From Glycomyces luteolus (GTDB lineage: Bacteria > Actinomycetota > Actinomycetes > Mycobacteriales > Micromonosporaceae): a stretch of DNA of 64,000 nt. Location of the stretch: NCBI RefSeq assembly GCF_027622875.1, contig NZ_JAPZVP010000024.1, positions 1-64,000 on the forward strand, read 5' to 3'. Below the pieces are notes generated by a model that had not been told where the DNA came from, made no database searches, and worked only from the letters and a program-made list of their open reading frames with translations. A program made the translations under genes and the position numbers. Shown in pieces: positions 7,474 through 16,460 of this stretch; the stretch's first letter is position 1; every line of letters begins with the position of its first letter.

Positions 7474-7902
7474 TTACCGAAGCAGCAGGTCTTCGAATAC
7501 CAGCCGCGCCGAACGCACCCAGTCGAGGGTGGCGGTGGTCAGTACGCTGATGGGCATCTGGTCGAAGTGCGAGATCGCCCCCTCACGGGCTATCCCCACG
7601 TCATCGCGGCCGAGGTAGTGGCGAAGATAAGCGTTCGGATCCGGTACCGCTGCGCTGCTCGGGTCGAGCAGTTCGGGTTCACCGGTGTCCTCCAGATAGC
7701 GGGATCGCAGGTGCAGCAGACCCGGCATCCTGCGGAAGCGGCGGGTGTTCTTTCCCGAGCCGAACTTGCCTTGAGCATCGCGCACCGCGAAGAGACGGTC
7801 GCCCAGCAGCCCTCTTGACTCGACCTCGGCCAACGGAAGCGATTCCGGTGGACTTGACGGATACCGCCAGATCCGCTCGAGGACACCCGCCTCGATCCTC
7901 AT
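7474..7902 (-). pseudogene. MOSC-domain protein, C-terminally truncated
   Basis: ATG 7902 begins MRIEAGVLERIWRYPSSPPE, then LAEVESRGLLGDRLFAVRDA and GKFGSGKNTRRFRRM, the N-terminal beta-barrel of MOSC (molybdenum cofactor sulfurase C-terminal-like) proteins. The later MPISVLTTATLDWVRSAR is the start of the conserved core. The product then ends abruptly (LVFEDLLLR, stop), missing the core half with the catalytic cysteine. It joins the alcohol dehydrogenase scrap at that point. Probably inactive. Confidence 0.7.
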
Positions 7903-8010
7903 CCGATCGAGACTACAAGGACGGGACCGAGCCTGATCTCGATGCGGATCCGGTGGCCCGCCGCGGCCGCCTCGCCCGCGGTGTCTACTCCGGACTGCAT
8001 AGTCGACGGC

Positions 8011-8152
8011 GAGGACGCCGCAGCAGTAATGCTGCGCCACATCACACCAGCCTGGGAGCGAAAGACGCCTCCCGACTCGGGGCAGGCCCGATCCCGCGTC
8101 CGTGGCCTGGATTCCACGCCTTCAGGCGGGGTCCTTGCGGCGGGAGGTCGCG
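8011..8152. repeat. diverged direct repeat, copy 2 (GntR/LacI 3'-junction)
   Basis: The partner of 4971-5113. Here the GntR 3' end is shorter and frameshifted (ATCACACCAG against ATCAACACCAG), while the LacI side continues into the main part of the LacI pseudogene. Similarity may extend weakly to about 7992. Confidence 0.85.
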
Positions 8153-8970
8153 GCGATGGCGGTCGATTCGCGGGGGGCCAGTTCGCAGTCGACGATGGTG
8201 ATCCCGGGTCCGGCCCGGCCGGTCTCGATCGCCTCGGCCATTCGGGCGGCAGCAGTCACGCCTCCTGCAGTTTGAGATCCACACTGGTCAGCTGCGGCTC
8301 GTCGGCCTCGGCCATCACCGTCCAGTTGTCGAAGCCGACGACCCCGACGTCGTCGGGCACCGAGACGCCCAGCGCCGCCAGCGCGGAGACCGCGCCGCGG
8401 GCGATGGTGTCGTTGCCGCACATGAGCCCGTCGAAGGCGATTCCGGCGTGGACGAGCTGCGTGGCGGCCTGGCGGCCCCAATGCTCGGTCCAGAGGCCGT
8501 GGAGGGGTTCGGCGGCGAGTCGGAGCCCGTGCTCAGCGAGGACTTCACGGGCGGCGGCGGTCTTGATCCGGGCGGCCTCCTCGCGGCGCGGCCCGAGGAT
8601 GCATGCGATCAAGGTGCGCCCGGTGGAGACCAGGTGGCGGACCGCCATGGCCGATGCCGTCGACCCGGCGCCGCAGCAGGGAGTCGACGAAGTGCCGCTC
8701 GCGGATGGGATCGCCCCTCACGGCGCACAGGAGTACGGCGATGTCGTGCTCGGCGAACGTCTCCATGACACCGAGCAGGACCGGCGAGGTCCGCCTGCGG
8801 GTGAACGCCTCTGAGGCCAGCAGGCCGACTGTGAGGTTCCGGTCCGCGTCCGAGCGCTTTGAAACGTACGGCGACCGGAGGCCGAGTTCGCGCGCCGCGC
8901 GGAGGATGCGCTCGCGGGTGTCGGGGTGGACCGCTCCCTGGCCGGACAGGGCCTTGGACACCGTGTTTGA
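8122..8970 (-). pseudogene. LacI-family regulator, multiply broken
   Basis: Three minus-strand frames together spell a LacI repressor. They are NTVSKALSGQGAVHPDTRERI (DNA-binding half without helix 1), then HLVSTGRTLIACILGPRREE...GNDTIARGAVSALAALGVSV (sugar-binding domain), then CELAPRESTAIAATSRRKD (C-terminus). The first helix is missing. About 35 residues are deleted after RRRVDGI, and a frameshift follows SVDLKLQ. The protein cannot be made whole. It probably once controlled the sugar-uptake genes whose scraps follow at 9106-10329. Confidence 0.85.
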
Positions 8971-9105
8971 CCCCCTGGTCACAGGCTGCTTAGGATTCGC
9001 ACATGGAAATTTCTGGAAGCGCATTCCAAATCCGTCCTTAGTCGCGATCGACTGCCGCTGAACCGCAGCGCGACCCGCGATCGACCCGAGGAGGTGCCCG
9101 TTCAC

Positions 9106-9783
9106 ATGCGCGAAACAGGTTCCTCGACTGCCGTCGCGGTCGAAGACGCCACCCCCTCACGTGAGCACTGGGCGGTGCGCCTCTACGAAGCGTGATCGAC
9201 CGTCTCGCTCATGCTGCGGCTCAACGCCCTTTGGTGGCTCTTCACCCTCGCCGGCGGCGTGCTCCTCGGCGCGGCCCCCGCGACCGTGGCCGCCGCCGAG
9301 TGCGTCCGCGAAGACCTCCACGGCCGTCGTCTCCACCACCCCTCCCACACGTTCGCCCGTGCCTGGCGCCGCGACCTGCGCGGCGCCAACCTGACACTGC
9401 TTCCACACCTGGCCGTCCTGGCCGTCCTCACCTGGAACTACCTCGCCTACTCGGCAGCCAGACCCGACGCCTCGGCACAGCGGCTGGTCACCCTGGCCGC
9501 ACTCCTGGTGGTCCTCGCCGTCGGCTGCTGGCTCCCGGGCCTGTACGTCCATCACGAGATCCTGCGCCGCCGGTTCCTTCTGACCGGCCTGCGGTTCGCG
9601 TTGGCGAACCCCGTCCCGACGGGGCTGCACCTGTTCGTGCTCGCCGCCCTCGGCTACGCCTCGTCCCGGCTCGCATTGCTGCCCTTCGTGTTCGCGGTCG
9701 GCGCCTGGTGCTACCTCGGCACCAGGGTCGCAGTCCGCTGCTTCGCCCAGAACGAGGCTTGGCTCGCCTCGCAGTCCGCCTGA
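9106..9783 (+). pseudogene. YesL-family (DUF624) membrane protein with in-frame TGA
   Basis: ATG 9106 has a strong GAGGAGG upstream and reads MRETGSSTAV...HWAVRLYEA. TGA follows at 9193-9195, and then in the same frame come STVSLMLRLNALWW and the complete YesL body (LAGGVLLGAAPATVAAAECV and three more membrane segments). In intact YesL proteins the segment around RLYEALxxVxxLMRLNLLW is continuous, so one codon has become a stop. Restart at ATG 9211 could give a nearly complete protein. YesL genes usually accompany sugar ABC importers, matching the fragments downstream. Confidence 0.8.
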
Positions 9784-9845
9784 CCCATCCCCCGTCCCAC
9801 GGGCGTCAACGGGACGCGACCACGCGTCCGGAAACGGAGTCCGAC

Positions 9846-9968
9846 ATGACCGCCCATCCCCTGAACTCGCCGAGGCTCGGCCGCCGCCTGTTCGTCGCCG
9901 GGTCGCTCTCCGCCTCCGGCCTCGGCCTCGCCTGCTGCGGCGGCGAAGAGGACCCCGACGATGCGTAA
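9846..9968 (+). pseudogene. sugar-binding lipoprotein, N-terminal fragment
   Basis: ATG 9846 starts MTAHPLNSPRLGRRLFVAGS, then LSASGLGLACCGGEEDPDDA and stop. This is an RR-containing lipoprotein signal with a lipobox-like GLACC, as in sugar ABC substrate-binding proteins. The mature protein is gone: the frame stops where a permease C-terminus begins. A deletion has joined the two genes. Confidence 0.7.
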
Positions 9969-10329
9969 CGCAGTCGGGATCTGGAACGACTTCATGTCGC
10001 CGCTGCTGTACATCTCGGACCCCGACATGTGGACGCTCCAGATGTTCGTCAGGCAGGTCACGGTCTCCACCGACATGGCCAGCACCGTGGGCCAGCTTGA
10101 CCCCGAATACGTGCCGCCCGAACAGGGCGTCAAGCTCGCCACCGTCGTCATCGCGACGATCCCGATCCTCCTCGTCTACCCCGGCTGGCCGCACGAGACC
10201 GAGCAGATCGACGGCACCCTCAACCCGACCGACTGGTGGCCGCTCCTCGGCACCAACGATGCCGCCCAATGGGGCCTGGCGGCGATCCAGAATCTCGCCC
10301 TGATCGGCGATCACGTCCCCGACATTTGA
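9961..10329 (+). pseudogene. sugar ABC permease C-terminal fragment plus foreign tail
   Basis: The frame reads WNDFMSPLLYISDPDMWTLQ, then VRQVTVSTDMASTVGQLDP and GVKLATVVIATIPILLVYP. This is the C-terminal inner-membrane end of a LplC/YtcP-type carbohydrate permease. The usual ending FLQRYF... is replaced after VYP by GWPHETEQIDGTLNPTDWWP and NDAAQWGLAAIQNLALIGD, which belongs to another unidentified protein. ATG 9961 overlaps the end of the lipoprotein fragment only by accident of deletion. Confidence 0.7.
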
Positions 10330-10337
10330 GCAGCGGC

Positions 10338-10367
10338 GGGTCGGGCGGGGCTTGGCCCGTCCGACCC
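10338..10367. terminator. hairpin after the broken sugar-uptake locus
   Basis: GGGTCGGGCGGG and CCCGTCCGACCC pair with one mismatch around a 6-nt loop, 9 nt after the stop at 10329. There is no clear T-tract. Confidence 0.5.
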
Positions 10368-10373
10368 GGCACT

Positions 10374-10456
10374 GGGTGAACCACAACGACACTGCCGATT
10401 TCTACGTCAGCGACGGCGCCTCCGTGCGTCGCGTGAACATCACCATCCGCCTCTGA
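10374..10456 (+). pseudogene. C-terminal scrap of an unrecognised protein
   Basis: The frame VNHNDTADFYVSDGASV then RRVNITIRL and stop is protein-like and has no start codon. It ends 23 bp from the stop of the convergent GH31 gene. The family is unknown. Confidence 0.3.
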
Positions 10457-10478
10457 GACGTGGCCTTCCGGGTGTCGG

Positions 10479-12536
10479 TCAGCGGTTGAATGCCTTGATG
10501 ATCGTTGCTCCGGCGCGGGCGAAGACGGGGAGGCGCTCGAGCGGTGCGGCAGTGTCGATCAGTTGTCCCCCTGCATGGGTTGCGCCGGTTGCGACATCGA
10601 CCCAGTCGGATGCTGCGGGAAGGTAGACCTGGCGTTCGCGCCTTCCAGGTTCGGTTATCGGGCAGATGACCAGATCGGGACCGAACAGGTACTGGTCGGT
10701 GATGTCCCAAGCGGGCTCGTCGTCGGGATGGTCGAAGAAGAGCGGGCGCATCGGCGGCGTCCCGGTCATGTGGGCGGTCTCGCCCAGTTCGCTGATATAG
10801 CTGCGGAGGCGCTCGCGCAGGCGGATGTGGTCGGCCATGATGGCGTACGCCTGCGCGCCATAGGACCAGGGCTCGTTCGGGCCGCTGTTCATGTGGGCGC
10901 TGAAGGGGCGGTTGGGAACCCGGTCTCCGTGGAGGCGCATGACGGGCATGAAGGTGCCGTATTGGAACCAGCGGATCATCAGTTCGCGGTAGGCCGGATC
11001 GGCGGGGTCGCCGCCCTGGAAGCCGCCGATATCGCTGTGCCACCACGGGATGCCGCTCATCGCGGTGTTGAGGCCGGCTGGAATCTGGCGGCGCAGCGAG
11101 TCCCAGGTCGCCGGAATGTCGCCCGACCAGAGCGCCGCCCCGTGGCGTTGGGATCCGGCCCAAGCCGAGCGGATGAGGAGCAGGGGGCGGTCTTCTCCTG
11201 CGGCGCGCAGCCCCTCGGCGACGCCGGTGATGTGGTCGCGGCCGTAGAGGTTGCCGACCTGGGCCGCCGGGCCGGAGTGGTATTCGGCGCGGTTCGCGGC
11301 CTCGTTCCATGAGGGCGCGGTGCCGAAGTCCGGTTCGCACGCGTCGAGCCACAGGGCGCGGACGCCCTGGTCCCAGTAGTGCTCCTTGAGTTCGCGCCAG
11401 AGGATGCGGCGAGCCTCAGGGTCGGTGGCGTCGTAGTAGGCCTGTTGGATGAAGTCGGGGCGCTGGTCGGGGTTGCGGGTGGGCCATTGGAAGGTCAGAT
11501 GCCCGCCGTTGCGGTCGCGGACGAGATGGCCGCCGGAGGCGAGCTCGGCGTAGTTCTCCGAAAGCGGGGAGACCGTTGGCCAGATCGAGACCGCCAGTTC
11601 GGTGCCCAGATCGCGAAGTTCGGCGGTCATGGCCGTCACGCCGGGCCATTCGGACTCCTCGAAGCGCCAGTCGCCCATGTGGGGCCAGTGCATGAAATCG
11701 GCGACGATGACGGCCAGCGGCAGGTCCCGGCGGGCGAATTCGCGGGCGACCGCGAGGATCTCTTCTTGGGAGGCGTAGCGCAGGCGCGACTGCCAGAAGC
11801 CGGTGGCCCAATCCGGGACGAGTGGGGGCCTGCCGGTCGCGGCGGTGTAGGTGTCCAGTGCCTCGGCGGGGCTTCCGGCGGTGACCCAGTAGTCGATCTG
11901 GTGGGCCGCGTCGGCGACCCAGCGGGTGACGTCGCCGCCGAGTTCGACCCGGCCGACGGCCGGGTTGTTCCACAGGAACCCGTATCCGGTCGAGGAGTAC
12001 AGGAACGGAATCGCAGCGACGGTGTTGCCCTGGACGAGGTCGATGACGAGGCCGGATTGGTCGAGTCGGCCGTGGAGGTGCTGTCCGAGCCCATAGCGCC
12101 GCTCGCCTTCGGCGGTGGCGAAGTGGGCCTCGAGGCGTGTGGTGCCGTCGCCGTTCGGGTGGTGGACGCGGGGTCCGGAGTGCCAGGTGTAGGGCCGGTG
12201 CTCGGCGAGCAGCACGTTGCCTGTGGCGCTCTCCAGGAAGGTGAGGCGGCCGAAGACGTCGAGTTCGACCGTGAGGCGGCCGTTGACGATCCGTGCCGAG
12301 CCGTCGGGGAAGACCTCGGTTTCGGCGCCGGGACCGACCGACTCGAGGATGAGTGCTCCGGGGAGGTCGGTGCGGATGCCGGAGGCGTTCGCCTGCACGC
12401 GCACCGCGTGCTCACCCCAGGCGGTGACGCGCAGCGTCTCGGCGTCGGTCGTCCGCTGGAACCCGGACACGCAGTGCGTGGTTCGGGCGGGGACGGGGGT
12501 GGCGTCGGGCGCGGAGCCGGCGACGTTGGCTGCCAT
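10479..12536 (-). CDS. glycoside hydrolase family 31 (alpha-xylosidase/alpha-glucosidase type)
   Basis: The 685-residue protein has an N-terminal beta-sandwich and a GH31 barrel. The catalytic nucleophile is D398 in RALWLDACEPDFG and the likely acid/base is D473 in ALWSGDIPATW. The subsite motif FWQSRLRYAS precedes them. The WLDACEPD signature favours alpha-xylosidase-like members, but alpha-glucosidase activity is possible. There is no signal peptide, so it likely acts on imported oligosaccharides in the cytosol. It lies 68 bp downstream of the secreted protein gene, on the same strand. Both are likely controlled by the divergent LacI regulator at 16461. Confidence 0.9.
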   Translation of the reverse strand: MAANVAGSAPDATPVPARTTHCVSGFQRTTDAETLRVTAWGEHAVRVQANASGIRTDLPGALILESVGPGAETEVFPDGSARIVNGRLTVELDVFGRLTFLESATGNVLLAEHRPYTWHSGPRVHHPNGDGTTRLEAHFATAEGERRYGLGQHLHGRLDQSGLVIDLVQGNTVAAIPFLYSSTGYGFLWNNPAVGRVELGGDVTRWVADAAHQIDYWVTAGSPAEALDTYTAATGRPPLVPDWATGFWQSRLRYASQEEILAVAREFARRDLPLAVIVADFMHWPHMGDWRFEESEWPGVTAMTAELRDLGTELAVSIWPTVSPLSENYAELASGGHLVRDRNGGHLTFQWPTRNPDQRPDFIQQAYYDATDPEARRILWRELKEHYWDQGVRALWLDACEPDFGTAPSWNEAANRAEYHSGPAAQVGNLYGRDHITGVAEGLRAAGEDRPLLLIRSAWAGSQRHGAALWSGDIPATWDSLRRQIPAGLNTAMSGIPWWHSDIGGFQGGDPADPAYRELMIRWFQYGTFMPVMRLHGDRVPNRPFSAHMNSGPNEPWSYGAQAYAIMADHIRLRERLRSYISELGETAHMTGTPPMRPLFFDHPDDEPAWDITDQYLFGPDLVICPITEPGRRERQVYLPAASDWVDVATGATHAGGQLIDTAAPLERLPVFARAGATIIKAFNR

Positions 12537-12604
12537 TGGGTACCTGTCTTGTCGAGATTTGGGTGAACGTCGGTCCGGAGGTGCTGTGCCTCCGGACCGG
12601 GGTG

Positions 12605-15600
12605 TCAGCTGATGTGCACTTCGGTGAAGACCGCGGTCTCCGCGGTGGAGGCGACGCCGGCATGCACGACCGCGACCATCGGGACGGTCACCGAGGCGAC
12701 GGTCTCCCAGTCGGCACCATCGGCGCTGACTGCGGCCGTGACCGTGGTGCCTTCGCGCTGCAGGGACACGTACGGCCGGTCGGCGGCGCTCGGGAGCTCG
12801 ACGTCCTCGACAGCCGGGCTGCGGGTGGGACCGTACTCGCCGCCGGGCACGCCCGGCCGGGAGGTGCCGATGTCGCTGCGGGTGTCGAGGCTGCGGGTGC
12901 GCAGTTCGAGCTGCCCGTCCTCACCTGTTCCCAGATAGACGTAGCGGGCACGACCGGCGGTGGCGTCACGCAGCATGACGCCGCTCGCTGTCCCGTCGAG
13001 CCGGGCCGTGACGCGACTTTCGGGGCCGGTGAGCTGCGTTGCGGCATAGAGCGAGTCGGACCCATAGCGTCGCTGGATGACCGCGTCGTCGCCGCCGGCG
13101 AAGCCCGAGGCCGCGACGTCGGTGAGGGTGACCATCGCTCCACGGCGTGCGGCAGATCCCTCGGCGTCGCCGATCGGGCAGTCGAGCCAGGTGCCGCCCA
13201 GACCCGCGGTGGCGGGCGTCGCGCCCTCCACTGCAATCGGGGTCGAGGCCGGTCCGGTTGCGCCGCCGCCGATCGCGATCACGCGATAGTGGACGGTGCC
13301 GCCGCGGGGCGCTTCAGTGTCGATGAACGCGGTGCCGGTGACGTCCTCGGCAACGGTCTCCCAATCCCCGTCGCGGCGCATTTTACGTTCGACGGTGTAG
13401 GCCTCCGCGCCGCGGGCGCGGCTCCAGGACAGCCCGGTCTCCCCCGCCCCGGGGGTTGCGACGACGAGGTCCACCCTGCCCGGGCCGGTCGGCTCTTCCA
13501 GGGACGAGTCGAGCTTCAGCACCACGGCGGTGAAGGGCCGCAACGTGATCCGGCCGCTTTCGATCTGCAGGTCCTTCCCGGAGACCAGGTCGCGGACGGT
13601 GCCGGAGGCCGGGACGGCGACGTCGTGGCCGGCGGCGTTGCCGTGGGAGTCGCGCGTGGTGTTGACCGCGATGAAGTACTCGCCGTACCGGGCCCAGATG
13701 AGGTCGGGATAGCCCGAGAGGGGCGTGTCGGTCTGCCAGTTGTCGCGGTCGAGCACGCCCAGGCCGGGCTGGTGGGTGATCGGGAGGATCTCGCCGACCA
13801 GTGCCCGGTCGGGGGGCGACGGGGTGAAGCGGTCGTAGAACATCGCCAGTTCCGTGGCGTCGGCCCTGATCGTGTAGTCCTGATAGGAGAAGACGCCCGC
13901 GGTCGCGATCTGCCCGGTGTGGTCGTAGCCGTCCCGGATGGCGTGGACGCGGCCGTTCCCGGCGAAGCCCCGGTTCAGGTAGTTCAGGTGCACGAAGAGG
14001 GACGTGCCGGCGTCACGGGCCGAGACCAGCAGGTTGTCGATGTCGACGAAGGCGAACTGGGACCCGGATCCGCGGTCGACGCCGATGGAGGCGAGCTCCT
14101 CGTCGGTGTAGCGGTCGAAGTCGGTGTGGGGGAGCATGACTCCGGCGCCGACCCGCCCGAACCGGTCGTAGGAGGCGCGCCCAGAGGTCACGTACTCCCA
14201 GGTCACGGCGAACCGCAGGTCGTAGCGGTGCTGGTTGAGGACCGCGTTGAAGTCGTTGAAGTACTGGTTGTCGAGCAGCTGCTGCTGCATCGCGCCGACC
14301 GCCGCCGCGGCATAGGACCAGTACGGGTCCCACTCGTCCCCGGCGTAATCGGCCTCGTGCTCGGCCATGTGGTGCTCCAGCGAGGCCCACAGCATCCCGC
14401 GGCCGCTGGGGCGGTCGGGGCCGTAGGCGACGCGGCCGGGGTACTGGATGTTGCGGCTGTCGACCATCTGCTGCATGAACATGATCCGGTTGCCGGCCGC
14501 ATCGGTGCCCTGATAGCGGGTGTAGGACCGGGAGTGGAGGTTGCGAAGCGCGGTCTTGAGGATCTCGGCGTTCAACTCCTCGTCGCCCTCGTGCCCGAGC
14601 GTGCGGAAGAACCACGAGGGCAGGTAGTTCTGCGTCTCGCCGTAGTTGCCTACATAGGCATTCTCGCGGGCGAGGGCGTCGCGGGTGAGGTTGGTGTAGG
14701 CGTCACCGTAGGGGCGAACCCGCACGATCGAGCCGTCCTCGTCGAGCGCGGACTTGGCCAGGCCCTTCATGACCACCTGGACGAAGTCGTCGGTGAACAC
14801 CGCGTTCCGGTCGTGCTGGAACAGGGAGTGGGTCAGGTCCAGGGCCTCGCCGTCCGGCCCCACGAGGACTTCTTCGCCCAGCCACGGTTTGGTGCCGAGG
14901 AGGCACTCGCGGACGATGTCGTTGCTGCGGGCCTTGCCTTCATAGAAGTCCGAGCCGATGACGCGGAGGCCTTCGTGGGCCTTCCAAGCGCCCTCATAGG
15001 TGTACATGACCTGGTTGGTGATGTAGGACTGCCGGGTACGGGCGAAGTCGAAGTTCGCTTTGAGGACGCGTTCCCAGGCACCGAAGCGGGTGAGCGCACC
15101 GCCGTCCCACCCCGCCGAGGCCAGGGAGGCGTCCCCGGCTTCGGTCCCTGTGTCGAAGGGCTCGGCCAGGAACGCTTCGAACGCGGCCCGGCCCAGGACC
15201 GCGTCGTCGGCGATCAGGTTCTCGACGATGTACAGGGCCTCTCCGAGCGCGGCATAGTAACCGCCCCAGTCCGACTGGTGGCCGCCGTTCCCGATCTTGG
15301 TGACGTTCCCGTAGTACTCGGTGGTGTAGTGGTCGATCGAGGCGAAGATGCGCTCGAGTGCGGCGCGCTGGTCTGCGGCCGTGGCGAGCGGCGTCCACGC
15401 GGCGTCGATGCCCTCCGCGTAGAAGCGAAGATTGTCGGTGTAGCGGTTGATCGACATGGGCGTGCCGGCGTCGGCCGCGGTGCCCAGGGAGTTGAAGAGC
15501 GCGAGCTGCCTGGCCTCGTAGGAGGCCACCTGCGCTCGGATCTGCTCCTGGCTCCTGGGCGCGGCGACCTGCGTCGTCGTCTCGTAGCCGGTGCCGTCCT

Positions 15601-16306
15601 CTTCGGAGGCGAAGACGGCAGCGGAGGTGTGGGTGTAGACGGCATAGAAGCGGCGCGAGTCCGCGGCAGCGGGGGCGACCAGTCCTGCGTTGTAGGTGCG
15701 CAGGGCGACCTCGACTTCGGACTTGCCCTGGGTGGTCTGCAACGGCAGCAGCGCCGTCTCGAACACGAACCGTCCGGGCAGGCCCGCCCCGTATCCCATG
15801 TTGACCGGATCGAAGTCGCCGTTCATGAGGTTTCCGGTGAGCTGCCCGTCGACCCAGACCGCCGTCTTGAAACCGGAAGCGTCCGAGCCGGAGACCTTGA
15901 GGGTGAGGTAGTTCTGGGCGGCGGGATCCACGGCCATGGTGAACACGAGGTCGCCGAGGAAGACCTCGGCCGGGGAGAGCGCCTTGGCGACTCGGGCGGA
16001 CTGTCCGTGCTCGGCGTCGACGACCGCGGAGGCGGGGGAGGAGAACGCATGGGCGGCTTCCGAGTCGGCCTCGCCGAGGCGGATCTCGTCGAGGAGGCCG
16101 GACGGCTCGGCCGTGACCGGGTGGGCCGGGCTGCGCTGCACCTCGGCTGCGCTCGCTTCCTCGGGGCCGAACGCGGCGAGCGCCGACGGAGCGGCCGCCC
16201 CGGCGAGCCCGGCCGCGACCAGCGTCCGCCGCCGCACCCCGCCGATCCCCGTGTCCCCGTTCAGAAAGCGATTTCTATTTCCCGTCGATTGAAACGGCGT
16301 GTACAC
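12605..16306 (-). CDS. 1233-residue Tat-exported protein with FN3 and C-terminal lectin-like domain
   Basis: GTG 16306 is preceded by AAGGAGGT at 7-nt spacing. Residues 25-45 (VRRRTLVAAGLAGAAAPSAL) form a twin-arginine signal. The large middle region (about 60-900) is not matched to a family I can name. It has many Trp, Tyr and Asn residues, as in carbohydrate-active enzymes (NGGHQSDWGGYYAALGEAL, NYGETQNYLPSWFFRTLG). Residues ~940-1025 are a fibronectin III domain (GLSWSRARGAEAYTVERK). The last ~200 residues resemble a concanavalin/DUF1349 sandwich (YVYLGTGEDGQLELRT). It is paired with GH31 and a LacI repressor, so polysaccharide breakdown is likely. Confidence 0.8.
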   Translation of the reverse strand: MYTPFQSTGNRNRFLNGDTGIGGVRRRTLVAAGLAGAAAPSALAAFGPEEASAAEVQRSPAHPVTAEPSGLLDEIRLGEADSEAAHAFSSPASAVVDAEHGQSARVAKALSPAEVFLGDLVFTMAVDPAAQNYLTLKVSGSDASGFKTAVWVDGQLTGNLMNGDFDPVNMGYGAGLPGRFVFETALLPLQTTQGKSEVEVALRTYNAGLVAPAAADSRRFYAVYTHTSAAVFASEEDGTGYETTTQVAAPRSQEQIRAQVASYEARQLALFNSLGTAADAGTPMSINRYTDNLRFYAEGIDAAWTPLATAADQRAALERIFASIDHYTTEYYGNVTKIGNGGHQSDWGGYYAALGEALYIVENLIADDAVLGRAAFEAFLAEPFDTGTEAGDASLASAGWDGGALTRFGAWERVLKANFDFARTRQSYITNQVMYTYEGAWKAHEGLRVIGSDFYEGKARSNDIVRECLLGTKPWLGEEVLVGPDGEALDLTHSLFQHDRNAVFTDDFVQVVMKGLAKSALDEDGSIVRVRPYGDAYTNLTRDALARENAYVGNYGETQNYLPSWFFRTLGHEGDEELNAEILKTALRNLHSRSYTRYQGTDAAGNRIMFMQQMVDSRNIQYPGRVAYGPDRPSGRGMLWASLEHHMAEHEADYAGDEWDPYWSYAAAAVGAMQQQLLDNQYFNDFNAVLNQHRYDLRFAVTWEYVTSGRASYDRFGRVGAGVMLPHTDFDRYTDEELASIGVDRGSGSQFAFVDIDNLLVSARDAGTSLFVHLNYLNRGFAGNGRVHAIRDGYDHTGQIATAGVFSYQDYTIRADATELAMFYDRFTPSPPDRALVGEILPITHQPGLGVLDRDNWQTDTPLSGYPDLIWARYGEYFIAVNTTRDSHGNAAGHDVAVPASGTVRDLVSGKDLQIESGRITLRPFTAVVLKLDSSLEEPTGPGRVDLVVATPGAGETGLSWSRARGAEAYTVERKMRRDGDWETVAEDVTGTAFIDTEAPRGGTVHYRVIAIGGGATGPASTPIAVEGATPATAGLGGTWLDCPIGDAEGSAARRGAMVTLTDVAASGFAGGDDAVIQRRYGSDSLYAATQLTGPESRVTARLDGTASGVMLRDATAGRARYVYLGTGEDGQLELRTRSLDTRSDIGTSRPGVPGGEYGPTRSPAVEDVELPSAADRPYVSLQREGTTVTAAVSADGADWETVASVTVPMVAVVHAGVASTAETAVFTEVHIS

Positions 16307-16395
16307 TCCCGATACCTCCTTGTATGGCTCGCGATCCCCTAAGTAACCGCTTGCTTCGAGCAGTTTGGCTCAGAGCCGCATGCAAGGTCAATCAT

Positions 16396-16406
16396 CGAAA
16401 GTTTCG
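16396..16406. promoter_or_regulatory. LacI-type operator candidate
   Basis: CGAAAGTTTCG is a perfect 11-bp dyad in the 154-bp space between the secreted protein gene (minus) and the LacI gene (plus). Dyads of form CGAAAnTTTCG are common operators for actinobacterial LacI repressors of glycosidase genes. Placement fits control of both directions. Confidence 0.65.
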
Positions 16407-16460
16407 AATGCCTGCTCACCGATCGGGATCGGGCCGGCTCGACCGATCGAAGGAGCCGCA

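Noticed and set aside
9193-9195. TGA in yesL as selenocysteine or stop readthrough
   Set aside because: No selenocysteine insertion element was seen and the protein family has no selenocysteine members. TAG and TAA interrupt other genes here, so simple mutation is more likely.
12536-16342. A 1268-codon open frame on the plus strand opposite the Tat-exported protein gene
   Set aside because: It is an antisense shadow of GC-rich coding DNA: Gly/Val/Arg-rich, with no domain or ribosome binding site. The minus frame has a signal peptide, FN3 domain and strong ribosome binding site.
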